Assembly (NCBI GenBank): GCA_934591635.1
Contig: CAKTPI010000006.1
Span: 55,688 to 119,687, forward strand
DNA: 64,000 bases
Direction of reading: 5' to 3'
DNA from: an uncultured Oscillospiraceae bacterium
Lineage (GTDB): Bacteria; Bacillota; Clostridia; Oscillospirales; Oscillospiraceae
Position 1 is the stretch's first letter. Each line of letters opens with the position of its first letter. Made by a program: the position numbers and the translations under genes. The notes under the pieces are model-generated. The model was not told where the DNA came from, did no database searches, and saw only the letters and a list, made by a program, of their open reading frames with translations. Positions 36,528-44,954 of this stretch are shown here, in pieces.

Positions 36528-36625
36528 AGTATCACACTATGGACTACTATTGTAGCTCATCCGCGGCTGTTTGTCAATTGGTTTTTCTGCTGTTTCGGGG
36601 GCCTTCGTGTCCTCGGTTTTTTGTT
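36502..36625 (+). ncRNA. Candidate small RNA, antisense to the rpoB leader
   Basis: A plus-strand transcript would run from the predicted start near 36502 to a terminator-like hairpin CGGGG / CCTCG (36596-36600, 36611-36615) followed by GTTTTTTG. Within it, GCGGATG (near 36514) pairs with CATCCGC (near 36559). The first 40 bases are antisense to the rpoB leader and the rest covers its promoter. No frame with a ribosome site is present. The rest of the gap (36626-36752) holds a 14-bp palindrome (GTCTGCATGCAGAC, 36691-36704) and no gene. Confidence 0.3.
36549..36577 (-). promoter_or_regulatory. rpoB promoter
   Basis: -35 TTGACA (36572-36577), 17-bp spacer, -10 TACAAT (36549-36554) on the minus strand; start point near 36542. 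Confidence 0.85.
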
Positions 36626-36752
36626 TTTATGACGAAAACAGAGCATTCTCCCTCCTGCATCCCAGGGTTTTACCGGCCTATAAAGTTCAGGTCTGCATGC
36701 AGACTGCATACGCAGAAAAAAGAAGCCCTATCCCCTGTTGCATGTAAAGACT

Positions 36753-36787
36753 GGAGGCATGGCACGCAGCAATGCGGCCATGCCTCC
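36753..36787 (-). terminator. Terminator of the ABC-F gene
   Basis: 11-bp stem GGAGGCATGGC / GCCATGCCTCC directly after the stop of the ABC-F gene. The minus-strand tail (AGTCTTTAC) is weakly T-rich. Confidence 0.7.
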
Positions 36788-36792
36788 CTTGT

Positions 36793-38283
36793 TTATTCCA
36801 TCACGACCACCGCGGTTGCCACCTTCCGGCAGAACATCTCATCGTGCTCCACAAGCAGGAGCGTCGGTCGGAACGCGAGGAGCAGTTCCTCCAACTGCAT
36901 CCGGGAAATCACATCAATATAATTCAGTGGCTCGTCCCAGACATGCAGATGTGCCGGTTCGCAGATGGATTTGGCCAGCAGCAGCTTCTTCTTTTGCCCT
37001 GCGCTCAGAGCGGACAAATCTTTTTCCAGTTGGCTGCGGGTCACATCCAGCTTATTAAGCATTGCCATCAGCAGATGCGCTTCAACTCCGCTTTCCCGGA
37101 CGAAATCATCAAAACTTCCCTGCAATCCTGAGGTATCCTGGCTGACATAAGAGATCTTCAGTTCGTTTCCACGCCACAGAGAACCGGTAAATTCGAGATT
37201 TTCACCGCAAATCAGCTTCAATAGGCTGGATTTTCCGCAGCCGTTGGGGCCCCGTAAATTCAAGCGATCTCCCTGCTGGATGGTAAAACTGACCGGCACA
37301 CCGGATAGCGTATCTCCGTAGCGCACCGCTACCTGCTTCAGCTCCGCCAAACGCTGGGTGTGAAACGGAGTTTGAAAGATTTTCAGGCTGTCGCTGCGCT
37401 CAATATTTTTCAGCAGCCCCTGCTTTTCGGTGATTGCCGCAGCCTGCCGCTTTTCAATTGCCTTGGCTCTGGCCATGGTTTTGGCGGCCTTGGCTCCCTG
37501 ATAGGGGCGGTAGCCCTTCACATTGTCCACCTTCAGACGATCAATGCCAATTTTTCGTCCCTCGGCAGTGTCAGACCACCGGGCTTTCTCCCGGGCAGTC
37601 TGCTCCAGGCGGCTAATCTCCCGCTTGAGCTTTTCGTTTTCCGCCTGCTCAAAAGCGTCCTGGCGCTGTTTGTTTTCCATCCAAACAGAGAAATTGCCGC
37701 GGCACACCTGAATATCCGCTTTGTTGATGGACAGGATATGATCCACGCAGGCATCCAAAAACGCCCGGTCATGGGATACCAGGATAAAGCCCCGCTTCCC
37801 CGCCAAATACCGGCTTACCAAGTGGCGTCCCAGTACATCCAGATGGTTTGTCGGCTCATCGATCAGGAGAAAATTGTTTTCCTTACTGAAAAGTACCGCC
37901 AATTGAAGTTTTGTCTGCTCCCCATTGCTCAGGGTGCCATACGGCCGATACAGCACCTCTTCATCCAGCTGCAATTGGCCCATCTCTCTTGCAACTCTCC
38001 AGTATTCATAATCCGGATTCATCTGTTCCACTGCTTCCAGTGCGGTAACAGAATTGTCTGGAATTGCAAAAGGGAAATAGGAAAATTGTACCGACGCAGA
38101 GATCGTCCCGCGGTAAGGATAGTCTCCCTGCAGGAGCTTTAGAAATGTGGTTTTTCCCCTGCCGTTTCTGCCAATGAAACCCAGCCTCCAATTGGTATCC
38201 AGTTGAAAGCTGACATTTTCGAAGATGTTTTCATAGCTGCCATCATAGGAAAAGGTGAGATTTTTAACTTGAATCAAAGACAT
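36793..38283 (-). CDS. Lsa-like ABC-F ribosomal protection ATPase
   Basis: 496 residues from the ATG at 38283 (GGGAGGGC upstream); an open frame continues 45 codons further but runs through the attenuator. Two nucleotide-binding domains: GRNGRGKTTFLKLL with LSNGEQTKLQLA and LLIDEPTNHLD, then GPNGCGKSSLLKL with LSAGQKKKLLLA and VWDEPLNYID (Asn instead of Thr). No membrane segments. The opening (SFSYDGSYENIFENV) is typical of the Lsa-type group, whose members protect ribosomes against lincosamides, streptogramin A or pleuromutilins; a housekeeping role cannot be excluded. Confidence 0.88.
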   Translation of the reverse strand: MSLIQVKNLTFSYDGSYENIFENVSFQLDTNWRLGFIGRNGRGKTTFLKLLQGDYPYRGTISASVQFSYFPFAIPDNSVTALEAVEQMNPDYEYWRVAREMGQLQLDEEVLYRPYGTLSNGEQTKLQLAVLFSKENNFLLIDEPTNHLDVLGRHLVSRYLAGKRGFILVSHDRAFLDACVDHILSINKADIQVCRGNFSVWMENKQRQDAFEQAENEKLKREISRLEQTAREKARWSDTAEGRKIGIDRLKVDNVKGYRPYQGAKAAKTMARAKAIEKRQAAAITEKQGLLKNIERSDSLKIFQTPFHTQRLAELKQVAVRYGDTLSGVPVSFTIQQGDRLNLRGPNGCGKSSLLKLICGENLEFTGSLWRGNELKISYVSQDTSGLQGSFDDFVRESGVEAHLLMAMLNKLDVTRSQLEKDLSALSAGQKKKLLLAKSICEPAHLHVWDEPLNYIDVISRMQLEELLLAFRPTLLLVEHDEMFCRKVATAVVVME

Positions 38284-38303
38284 ATTGTGCCCTCCCAAAC
38301 ATG

Positions 38304-38336
38304 AAAAAATGGCCGCAGGAAGTTTCCCCGCAGCCA
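38304..38336 (-). terminator. Attenuator terminator in the ABC-F leader
   Basis: Minus-strand hairpin TGGCTGCGGG / TCCTGCGGCCA (38310-38336, two G-T pairs) followed by TTTTTT (38304-38309). It ends 20 bases before the start codon, where transcription would stop unless the leader refolds. Confidence 0.75.
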
Positions 38337-38465
38337 AATGCCCATGCCATCCCCTCAAGGCAGAGAAAATGGGCGCAAAAAAGCTGACAGAATGCGTTTT
38401 CTTCCTGCTTTTGGGCATGACAACACCAACCGGGTTTCACCGGTTTTCGTACAATGCCCTTACAA

Positions 38466-38486
38466 TCAGCAAGAAGTGTGACGCAT
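38466..38486 (-). CDS. Candidate leader peptide MRHTSC of the ABC-F gene
   Basis: A six-codon frame (MRHTSC, stop TGA) in the leader, with GGAG eight bases upstream (38495-38498), between the promoter and the attenuator. Short leader peptides that stall the drug-bound ribosome control related antibiotic-resistance ABC-F genes by attenuation. The peptide itself is not known to me; its small size makes chance possible. Confidence 0.4.
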   Translation of the reverse strand: MRHTSC

Positions 38487-38520
38487 TCTCTCAGCTCCAA
38501 TCTGTCTGGATTTGCTTTTC

Positions 38521-38548
38521 ATTATAGCAGATATTTCTCATTTTGCAA
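38521..38548 (-). promoter_or_regulatory. Promoter of the ABC-F transcript
   Basis: -35 TTGCAA (38543-38548), 16-bp spacer, -10 TATAAT (38521-38526) on the minus strand; about 230 bases of leader follow. Confidence 0.75.
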
Positions 38549-38550
38549 GT

Positions 38551-38645
38551 AAAAAAGCAGCCACCTCCAGTGATATGTACCCCAATACTGGACACCCGGT
38601 ATTGGGGGTACATATCAGTTTTAAGAGGGGCAACTGCTTTTTTAT
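38551..38645 (-). repeat. Nested inverted structure, terminator or mobile-element remnant
   Basis: The outer arms AAAAAAGCAG and CTGCTTTTTT enclose a second pair (ACCTC / GAGGG) and a long inner hairpin, TGATATGTACCCCAATAC against GTATTGGGGGTACATATCA with one extra base in the right arm. The T run next to the GGDEF/EAL stop suits terminator use on the minus strand. The central TGTACCCCAATACTGGACA resembles the kind of end found on some transposable elements, so a solo inverted terminal pair is the alternative. Confidence 0.6.
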
Positions 38646-40705
38646 TTGACATAACGGCTAATGTACCGCTCAAATTCATCCACAGGGACAGGCTTGGAAT
38701 AGTAATAGCCCTGGATATAGTCGCAGCCCAAGCTGCGGACGCGGCGAACCTGATTTTCCGTTTCAATGCCCTCCGCTACAGTCTTGAGATTCATCATCTT
38801 GGCAAGCTCAATGCAGAATTCCAAAGCGTTCCGCTGACTGCCGGGCACATCCTGCCGGATGATGCTCATATCAATCTTCAGCACATCCAAGTCCATGCTG
38901 TTAAGCGTAGTCAGGGAAGAATACCCTGTGCCAAAATCGTCCAACTCGATTACAAAATTCTTTTCATGGAGTTTGGAAAGGCAATCGGAAATTCGCTTTG
39001 GATTGTCGCTGAACGCAGATTCGGTCAGCTCAATATGAATCATCTCCGGCTCCAGCTGCATTTCATCCATCAGGCTGAGAATCTCATCCGCCAGATGAGG
39101 ATTTTCAAAATCCCGGCGGGAAAGATTAATAGACACCGGCACCAGGGGCAGGCCCTGCTGCTTCCATCTCTTGATATCCTTCCCTACCTGGGTCCATACA
39201 TAGCGGTCAAGGTCCCGGATAAAGCCGATCCGCTCAAACAGCGGAATAAACTCGCCGGGGCTCATGAAGCCATACTCCGGGTGGATCCAGCGCACCAGCG
39301 CCTCTGCCCCCACCGGCGCACCATTCTCTGACAGGTGCTTCGGCTGATAGTAAACCTGAAACTGATGCTGCTCCAAGGCTTTTTCCATGCTGTCAAGAAT
39401 GCGCTGCTCCTTTAGCTTCTCCAGCCGCAGGGCATCGGTATATTCCCCGAAGTACACACCGTATATCTGCCGGATCTTATTGATGGCGCACTGGGCGTGG
39501 TCGCACAGCACCCGCATGGAAGTCTCTTTATCAACCTTTGCATAGCCAATTTTAATCACCAAATTGGGTACCGGCGCCTCATGCCGCACCTTGTACAGCA
39601 GCGCATCCCGGCCCTCTTCCGGGAACTCATGGCACATGACAACAAAGTCGTCCTCTCCCAGTCGGCCTGCCACGGCAAGGCCCGGAATCCGTTTTTCGAT
39701 TTGCCGGGCACAGTACTCCACAACAGAGTCGCACAGAAAATCTCCGTACTTTTCCTCGATCATGCGGTAATTTTCGATATTAATACAAGCGAGGATATAA
39801 GGCTCGTCTCCACTGACGCGGCGAATCTGCTCGGCGTGACGGAAGAAGAATTCTTTGGTATACATACCTGTCAGCAAATCCCGCTCCAGTACATGAAGCA
39901 TCGCCGTGGAATCCAGCAAAGAAATCAAACTGCGCACCCGGTTCCTCACCACATCTGGCTGGAAGGGCTTCACCAGCAGCTCCGACGCGCCCTGCTCCAG
40001 GCATTGAGCCTCCTCCCCCCGCTCGGCTACCGCAAGCACCGGCACCAAGCGATGACGGGAATCCAGCCGGAGGTACTGCAAAAGCTTTGGATCCTGCCGA
40101 GTAATAATGGCGGCATAGGGTTTTTCGTACTGTCTGAGGAAAACCACAGCCGCCTCGTAGGAATCTGCCTCGTCTACATCGTAGTCCTGGCTCAGGATGG
40201 CAGTCAATTCCGGTTCCTGCACGATGAGCAGGTGGTTTGAGCGGGGCTGAAGGCCCTCGTGAGCCTCTCCGGCATCTAATCCATACACAATGCCCACGAC
40301 CACCCGATCCGAGGAATTCCCCAACGGCGCAACCTTGATACGGTGGCACAGACGAGTTTCCTGGGCAGTCTCGTGGCACTCGCACAGGAGTGATTTATTG
40401 GTCTGTAAGTATTTCGAAAGGTTCTCTGGGGTCAGCATCTGAATCAGACGTGGCTGCTCCAACGGGTCGCAGTGCTTTTGGACGTACAAGGCCATCATCT
40501 GCCGGTAATTGCCGGCTTTATGGACAAAAGAGCCGTACTTCTGACGGACACGGGGATTGAGCCGAAATACTTCCACCTGGTTCTCCCGGAGGTTCACCTG
40601 CATAATACAGGAATAATCCTCCCCTAAGCTGCGAAACAGCTCGTTTTCCGCTGCTGCTTCCTGCGCTTGCGCTTCCCGGGAATCCGGATACGCTGTGCTG
40701 CTCAT
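38642..40705 (-). CDS. c-di-GMP phosphodiesterase with degenerate GGDEF and EAL domains
   Basis: 687 residues from the ATG at 40705 (GGGAGG upstream). Order: a sensor-like N-terminus (to about 150), a receiver-like segment without a good phospho-Asp (about 155-265), a GGDEF domain whose signature reads AGRLGEDDF (no GGDEF/GGEEF), and a complete EAL domain (AEALVRW, INLS, HIELTE, ELDDFGTGYSS, VLKIDM, AEGIET, GCDYIQGYYY). The EAL residues are intact, so c-di-GMP hydrolysis is likely, with the GGDEF part possibly only sensing GTP. No membrane segment. Confidence 0.9.
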   Translation of the reverse strand: MSSTAYPDSREAQAQEAAAENELFRSLGEDYSCIMQVNLRENQVEVFRLNPRVRQKYGSFVHKAGNYRQMMALYVQKHCDPLEQPRLIQMLTPENLSKYLQTNKSLLCECHETAQETRLCHRIKVAPLGNSSDRVVVGIVYGLDAGEAHEGLQPRSNHLLIVQEPELTAILSQDYDVDEADSYEAAVVFLRQYEKPYAAIITRQDPKLLQYLRLDSRHRLVPVLAVAERGEEAQCLEQGASELLVKPFQPDVVRNRVRSLISLLDSTAMLHVLERDLLTGMYTKEFFFRHAEQIRRVSGDEPYILACINIENYRMIEEKYGDFLCDSVVEYCARQIEKRIPGLAVAGRLGEDDFVVMCHEFPEEGRDALLYKVRHEAPVPNLVIKIGYAKVDKETSMRVLCDHAQCAINKIRQIYGVYFGEYTDALRLEKLKEQRILDSMEKALEQHQFQVYYQPKHLSENGAPVGAEALVRWIHPEYGFMSPGEFIPLFERIGFIRDLDRYVWTQVGKDIKRWKQQGLPLVPVSINLSRRDFENPHLADEILSLMDEMQLEPEMIHIELTESAFSDNPKRISDCLSKLHEKNFVIELDDFGTGYSSLTTLNSMDLDVLKIDMSIIRQDVPGSQRNALEFCIELAKMMNLKTVAEGIETENQVRRVRSLGCDYIQGYYYSKPVPVDEFERYISRYVK

Positions 40706-40759
40706 TATCCACTGCACCTCCCTTGCATTTTTTCATACGCTTCCATTTAATCCTTCCAC

Positions 40760-40788
40760 ATTTTAACAGCAACTGAAAATAAATGCAA
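40760..40788 (-). promoter_or_regulatory. Promoter of the EAL gene
   Basis: -35 TTGCAT (40783-40788), 17-bp spacer, -10 TAAAAT (40760-40765). Further upstream lies a 12-bp palindrome, GAAAACGTTTTC (40863-40874), with several TTTCGAAA-like repeats; no regulator can be named. Confidence 0.7.
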
Positions 40789-40918
40789 GGGGTTATCTGC
40801 CGACTTTCAATAATTTTTATGCGAATTATTTCATTTTTTGTCGGATTGCTTCTGTATCTTTCGAAAACGTTTTCATTTTCAATAGCGAAACTTTTTCGAA
40901 ATAATTTTCGTTCCGCCG

Positions 40919-42133
40919 TCAGCGGGGCTGGCCAGCCATATCCTTTTCCCGGTTCAGGCGAAATTCCACAGACCGCTTCAGGTAGGAAAGATAATCCTCG
41001 TCATCGCACATGGATTTTCCCGGAGTATCGGAAAGCTTCGCCACCGGTCGGCCATTGACATATTGCAGCTTGATGACAATATTCAGCGCTTCCTCACAGG
41101 TGTCGTTGGAGCAGAAGGTCCCAATGCCAAAGGAGACCTTGGCTCTGTCCTTAAAGAAATCATAGAGCTTCTGGGAACGGTCAAAGTCCAGGCTGTCGCT
41201 GAACAGCAGCTGCTTGGTGCGGGTATCCACACCGTATTTTTGATAATGTGCCAGGATCTTCTCTCCCCAGGCGTAGGGATCCCCGCTATCATGGCGCACG
41301 CCGGAATAGTTATTCACCATGGAGTGATTAAAGTCCAGCAGAAACAGATCCGTGGTGATGGTGTCGGTAAGTGCCGTACCGTTATCGCCCCGGTATTCAT
41401 CATACCAATCAGCCATGGCGTGATGGTTGGTATAGGCCAGCGGGATGGAATCGATGCCCTGGTACATCTGCACAAACTCATGGGCATAGGTGCCGATGGG
41501 CCGGATGCCGTACTTTTTGGCCAGGTATACATTGGAGGTGCCCACGCAGTTCTCCGTCTCCGTCACCAGGCGGCGCACCACCACATCTTCCCATTCCCTG
41601 GAAAGTCTGCGGCGGCAGCCGAATTCCGCGAAGCGGAACGTATAAGTACCGTTCTGAAAGGCCGCAATTTTCTGATTCAGCCGCTGGGCAGCAGAGGCGC
41701 GCAGGGTCTCATAGTCATAGCGCATGCGGAAATAGACCTCATTGATGATTTCCAGCAGATAAATTTCAAACTGCATAGCAGAAAACAGCGGTCCCTTCAC
41801 AATGACGCTCAACTGCCCATCCGGACTTAAGTCTGTCGTCACGTATTCCCGGATTGGGTGCCACAGCCGTAAAAATTCCACATAGTCATTTTTGATAAAC
41901 CGAATAGAGCGCAGGTAATCCAGTTCCTCTCTGGTAAAACGCAGCGTGCACAAATAGTCGATCTGATCATTGATTTCTGCCAGCATCTCCGGGGTAAAAT
42001 GGATATCCTGATTGCGGCACTTAAAGTGATATTCTCCATTGAGATCGGTGTGCTTGTGGAAAATCACCTGATCCATATTGAATTTATACAGGTCAGTATC
42101 CAGCAAAGAAAGCACAATTGGCTCTAATTTCAT
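40919..42133 (-). CDS. pncB: Nicotinate phosphoribosyltransferase
   Basis: 404 residues. The start MKLEPIVLSLLDTDLYKFNMDQVIFHK and the phospho-acceptor region YAHEFVQMY, followed by GVRHDSGDPYAWGEK, are typical of bacterial NAPRTase, in which an active-site His is transiently phosphorylated. It turns nicotinate and PRPP into nicotinate mononucleotide. It is the last gene of the NAD operon. Confidence 0.95.
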   Translation of the reverse strand: MKLEPIVLSLLDTDLYKFNMDQVIFHKHTDLNGEYHFKCRNQDIHFTPEMLAEINDQIDYLCTLRFTREELDYLRSIRFIKNDYVEFLRLWHPIREYVTTDLSPDGQLSVIVKGPLFSAMQFEIYLLEIINEVYFRMRYDYETLRASAAQRLNQKIAAFQNGTYTFRFAEFGCRRRLSREWEDVVVRRLVTETENCVGTSNVYLAKKYGIRPIGTYAHEFVQMYQGIDSIPLAYTNHHAMADWYDEYRGDNGTALTDTITTDLFLLDFNHSMVNNYSGVRHDSGDPYAWGEKILAHYQKYGVDTRTKQLLFSDSLDFDRSQKLYDFFKDRAKVSFGIGTFCSNDTCEEALNIVIKLQYVNGRPVAKLSDTPGKSMCDDEDYLSYLKRSVEFRLNREKDMAGQPR

Positions 42134-42149
42134 AGCTTCTTCCTTTCAT

Positions 42150-42710
42150 CTAAAGCGATGCCGTCCGGTCATTGTTCCGGGATTCCAGTACCATTTTTTG
42201 GAGCGTCTCATACTGGCTCCATAGAATGGGATTTGTATATTGCTGCCATTGCGCCTGCTCCCCCTGCAAGAAAAAGAAGCGCATCCGGGAAGCGGAAATA
42301 TCAACGGTTTTGGGGATATACAGCTCCGAGATATGCACGCCCTGCACGCCGTCAAACCAGCTGATGCGCCGGGCCTCTTTGCCGGAAATCAGGAGATCCG
42401 GATAGACGCCATACTGCTTCTTCACGTTTTCCAGCACATATTCCCCCCAGGTGCCGTTGTTCCCCACCCCGATATCCGGAAGTGGAAATATCTGCACCTG
42501 ATTGCCAAAAAGCAGCCGCAGCAGCTGCTCTCTCGTCTCATAGGGGAAGGGATTCTGCGCCGTGCCGCTCTCCTGTGCAGAGCCTACAAAAATTCCCACC
42601 TGTCCACACAGCGCCAGTGCCGTGCGGATCATCTGCTCATGCCCGCAGTGAATGGCCTGAAATCTCCCCACCAGAATGCCCAGGGCAAAGGGCTTTTCGT
42701 GATGCTCCAT
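42150..42710 (-). CDS. NMN/NaMN adenylyltransferase-like nucleotidyltransferase
   Basis: 186 residues. ILVGRFQAIHCGHEQMI is the T/HxGH nucleotidyltransferase motif of the NadM/NadR type, and DISASRMR replaces the ISxTxxR motif. Place in the operon (between nadE and pncB) supports making dinucleotide from nicotinate or nicotinamide mononucleotide. The ATG shares a base with the nadE stop (TGATG), so the two are coupled. Confidence 0.85.
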   Translation of the reverse strand: MEHHEKPFALGILVGRFQAIHCGHEQMIRTALALCGQVGIFVGSAQESGTAQNPFPYETREQLLRLLFGNQVQIFPLPDIGVGNNGTWGEYVLENVKKQYGVYPDLLISGKEARRISWFDGVQGVHISELYIPKTVDISASRMRFFFLQGEQAQWQQYTNPILWSQYETLQKMVLESRNNDRTASL

Positions 42711-43438
42711 CAGTCCAGCTCCGGGCAGAAGGCAGGCATCAGCTCCAGCTTGAACTGATTCAATTTATGCAGACAGTCAATCTTCGCTTTTTTCTCCGCG
42801 TCCTTGATTTCACCGGTGCGGATGTAATGATCCAGCTCTGCATAGAGGAACCCCAGATTCTCTTCGTCCGTCTTACCGCACAGGCCATCGATGGGCACCT
42901 TGTCCACCAGCGCCTCCGGCAATCCCAGCTCCCGTCCGATTGCCTTCACTTCCTGCACCGTCAGGTGTGAGCAGGGACTGAAATCCCCCGCCGCGTCTCC
43001 ATAGCGGGTGGAATAACCCACCCAATCCTCGGAAAGATTGCAGGTATTGGCCACCCGCCCGTTGTGGCTCTGCGCAACGGCATAGAGGGTTGCCATACGG
43101 ATGCGGGGCGGTAAATTGGTTTTTGACTGGACGGAAAGTGCAAAGGGCATGGCTGCCTTCATGGCCTCCACCGCATTTTGAATGTTGATTTCGTAGCTTT
43201 GAATTTCCAGGTGCTCCACCAGCAGCCGGGCCATAGCAATATCCTGCTGCACGCCGCAGGGCATAAGCACGCCAATAACCCGCTCCTTCCCCAGTGCCGC
43301 CACGCAAAGCGCCGCCACCACAGAGCTGTCCTTGCCGCCGGAAATGCCCACGATTGCATTACAGTCCGGGCCGTTCTGCCGGAAAAAATTCTGAATCCAA
43401 TCAATACATTGCTCTTTTACCTTTTTGGCATCGAACAT
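42710..43438 (-). CDS. nadE: Ammonia-dependent NAD+ synthetase
   Basis: 242 residues from the ATG at 43438, behind GGGGGAG. The PP-loop is VGISGGKDSSVVA; GDAAGDFSP and ARSRE-like (NLSEDWVGYSTRYGD) follow. There is no N-terminal glutaminase domain, so ammonia is the nitrogen source. It converts NaAD to NAD+. Confidence 0.93.
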   Translation of the reverse strand: MFDAKKVKEQCIDWIQNFFRQNGPDCNAIVGISGGKDSSVVAALCVAALGKERVIGVLMPCGVQQDIAMARLLVEHLEIQSYEINIQNAVEAMKAAMPFALSVQSKTNLPPRIRMATLYAVAQSHNGRVANTCNLSEDWVGYSTRYGDAAGDFSPCSHLTVQEVKAIGRELGLPEALVDKVPIDGLCGKTDEENLGFLYAELDHYIRTGEIKDAEKKAKIDCLHKLNQFKLELMPAFCPELD

Positions 43439-43451
43439 GGTTTTCTCCCCC

Positions 43452-43976
43452 TTATTCCACATTGATCTGGCAGCAGCGCATCGTTTCCAGCGCCGCCGCA
43501 TGAGTTGCGGGACTGACGCCGGCGCAGCAGGCGCTGTCTACCGAAATTTCCATCTCCGGGAAATTGGCCTTGAGCATCAGGGCATTCGACACCACGCAGA
43601 TATCCGTGCACAGGCCAACCAGTTCTACGGTAAAGGGCTGCCCGCCCGCTGCCTGGTATAGCAGCCTGGGCAACAGTACCGAGCCAAAGGTCAGCTTTTC
43701 CACTTTGGTAAAGCCCTTCTGCTCCAGAGCTGCCGCTATCTCATCGCAAAGCATCCACCCGGGCGTTCCTTTGATGCAATGTGGGACAGGCAAATGCCTC
43801 CCCTCGGCAGTTTCCAGATAGTTCGGGGAATGGGTATCCAGCGTGGCAAAGATCTCACCTTCAAACCGCAAAATCTTATCCATCACCTTCGGCACGATTG
43901 CCTGGGCCGCATCAGAGCCCAGGCTGCCATCCACAAAATCCCGCTGCATGTCTACAACAATCAAAAAATGTTTCAT
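43452..43976 (-). CDS. pncA: Nicotinamidase-like isochorismatase-family hydrolase
   Basis: 174 residues from the ATG at 43976 (AGGAGA upstream). The triad is the Asp of VVDMQRDF (near residue 9), the Lys of HCIKGTPGW and the Cys of LVGLCTDICV. In this operon the likely job is nicotinamide to nicotinate, feeding pncB; the family also contains other amidases. It is the first of four NAD genes, 23 bases after the AraC gene. Confidence 0.85.
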   Translation of the reverse strand: MKHFLIVVDMQRDFVDGSLGSDAAQAIVPKVMDKILRFEGEIFATLDTHSPNYLETAEGRHLPVPHCIKGTPGWMLCDEIAAALEQKGFTKVEKLTFGSVLLPRLLYQAAGGQPFTVELVGLCTDICVVSNALMLKANFPEMEISVDSACCAGVSPATHAAALETMRCCQINVE

Positions 43977-43999
43977 AATGTCTCCTTTCCAGCAGGCCA

Positions 44000-44893
44000 T
44001 CAACGGGCGCTTTGCCGCACCTTCTGGGGGGTGGTTCCATAGAGTTCATGGAACATCCGCAGAAAGGTCTTATAATTTGTCAGTCCGTTTTGCTCCATCA
44101 GAGCCGGGATGCTTTGGTCACTGGTTTGCAGCTCCTCATAAAGCTTGGAGGTTCGCAGCATACATAAATAGTCCAGGAAGGTCTGACCCGTGTACTTTTT
44201 GAAAATCCGGCAGAAATACTCCTTGGAGATACTCAGGTGATCCGCCGCGTTTTCCAGGCTGATGCTCTGACGGAAATGCTCCTGGGTCCAGGCAACCACG
44301 TCCCTGATCCGGTTCAAATCCCGGGCAGAGGCATTTTCCGTGAGTCGAACTGACGTTGCGGAATACTGCCGGTACAGCACATATAAAAACTCAAGCAGCC
44401 GCGCCCGGAACAGCAGTTGGTACCCATCCCCGTTTTCCTCAAACAACTGCTGCATGGCAGAAAGGGGCTGCAAAAGCTCCGGCGTATGCTCCAATTCCGA
44501 ACGCCGGATGATGGTGCGAAAGCGCAGCCCCTCCTTCCCGTGAAAATACGCACTCATGCGCAGCGCAGACAGCTGCATCAACATATAGGGGCAGTAATCC
44601 CGGCGCTGCACAATGCGCGTCATATGCAGCTCGCCGCTGTTGATGATCAGCAAATCCCCCGGCTCCAGTTCATAGGTATCCGCCTGCACCACAGCGGTCA
44701 TATGTCCCCCTTGAAGCCAGATAAATTCGACATATTCATGCCAGTGCACCGATACAGTCAATTCATCCGCAAACTGGCCGCAGCCGGTAGCTCCGCAGCT
44801 GCGTACCGGAGTGCTGATATAAACCGGAAGATGATCCACTTCCTCCACAAGCTCATGCCAAATGGGCGATGCCGCTTCCTTTTGCTGCTCCAT
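44000..44893 (-). CDS. AraC family regulator with cupin sensor
   Basis: 297 residues from the ATG at 44893 (GGGAGG upstream). The N-terminal half is a cupin (VSVHWHEYVEFIWLQGGHMTAVVQADTYELEPGDLLIIN); the C-terminal two helix-turn-helix motifs are LENAADHLSISKEYFCRIFKKYTGQTFLDYL and the NYKTFLRMFHELYGTTPQKVR end. It is in line with the NAD genes, with 23 bases to pncA and no terminator, suggesting it is the local regulator and may sense a pyridine or sugar compound. Confidence 0.9.
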   Translation of the reverse strand: MEQQKEAASPIWHELVEEVDHLPVYISTPVRSCGATGCGQFADELTVSVHWHEYVEFIWLQGGHMTAVVQADTYELEPGDLLIINSGELHMTRIVQRRDYCPYMLMQLSALRMSAYFHGKEGLRFRTIIRRSELEHTPELLQPLSAMQQLFEENGDGYQLLFRARLLEFLYVLYRQYSATSVRLTENASARDLNRIRDVVAWTQEHFRQSISLENAADHLSISKEYFCRIFKKYTGQTFLDYLCMLRTSKLYEELQTSDQSIPALMEQNGLTNYKTFLRMFHELYGTTPQKVRQSAR

Positions 44894-44925
44894 CCGCGCA
44901 ATCCTCCCTCCTGTCTGATAGGGCA

Positions 44926-44954
44926 AGCATACCACATTCAGAGCAAAATATCAA
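44926..44954 (-). promoter_or_regulatory. Promoter of the araC-like gene
   Basis: -35 TTGATA (44949-44954), 17-bp spacer, -10 TATGCT (44926-44931). The -35 overlaps a CAATATTG palindrome. Confidence 0.7.

Noticed and set aside
40863..40874. Catabolite-repression (cre) site at GAAAACGTTTTC
   Set aside because: Similar to a LacI-type operator but lacks the TG..CA flanks of cre boxes; kept only as an unexplained palindrome.
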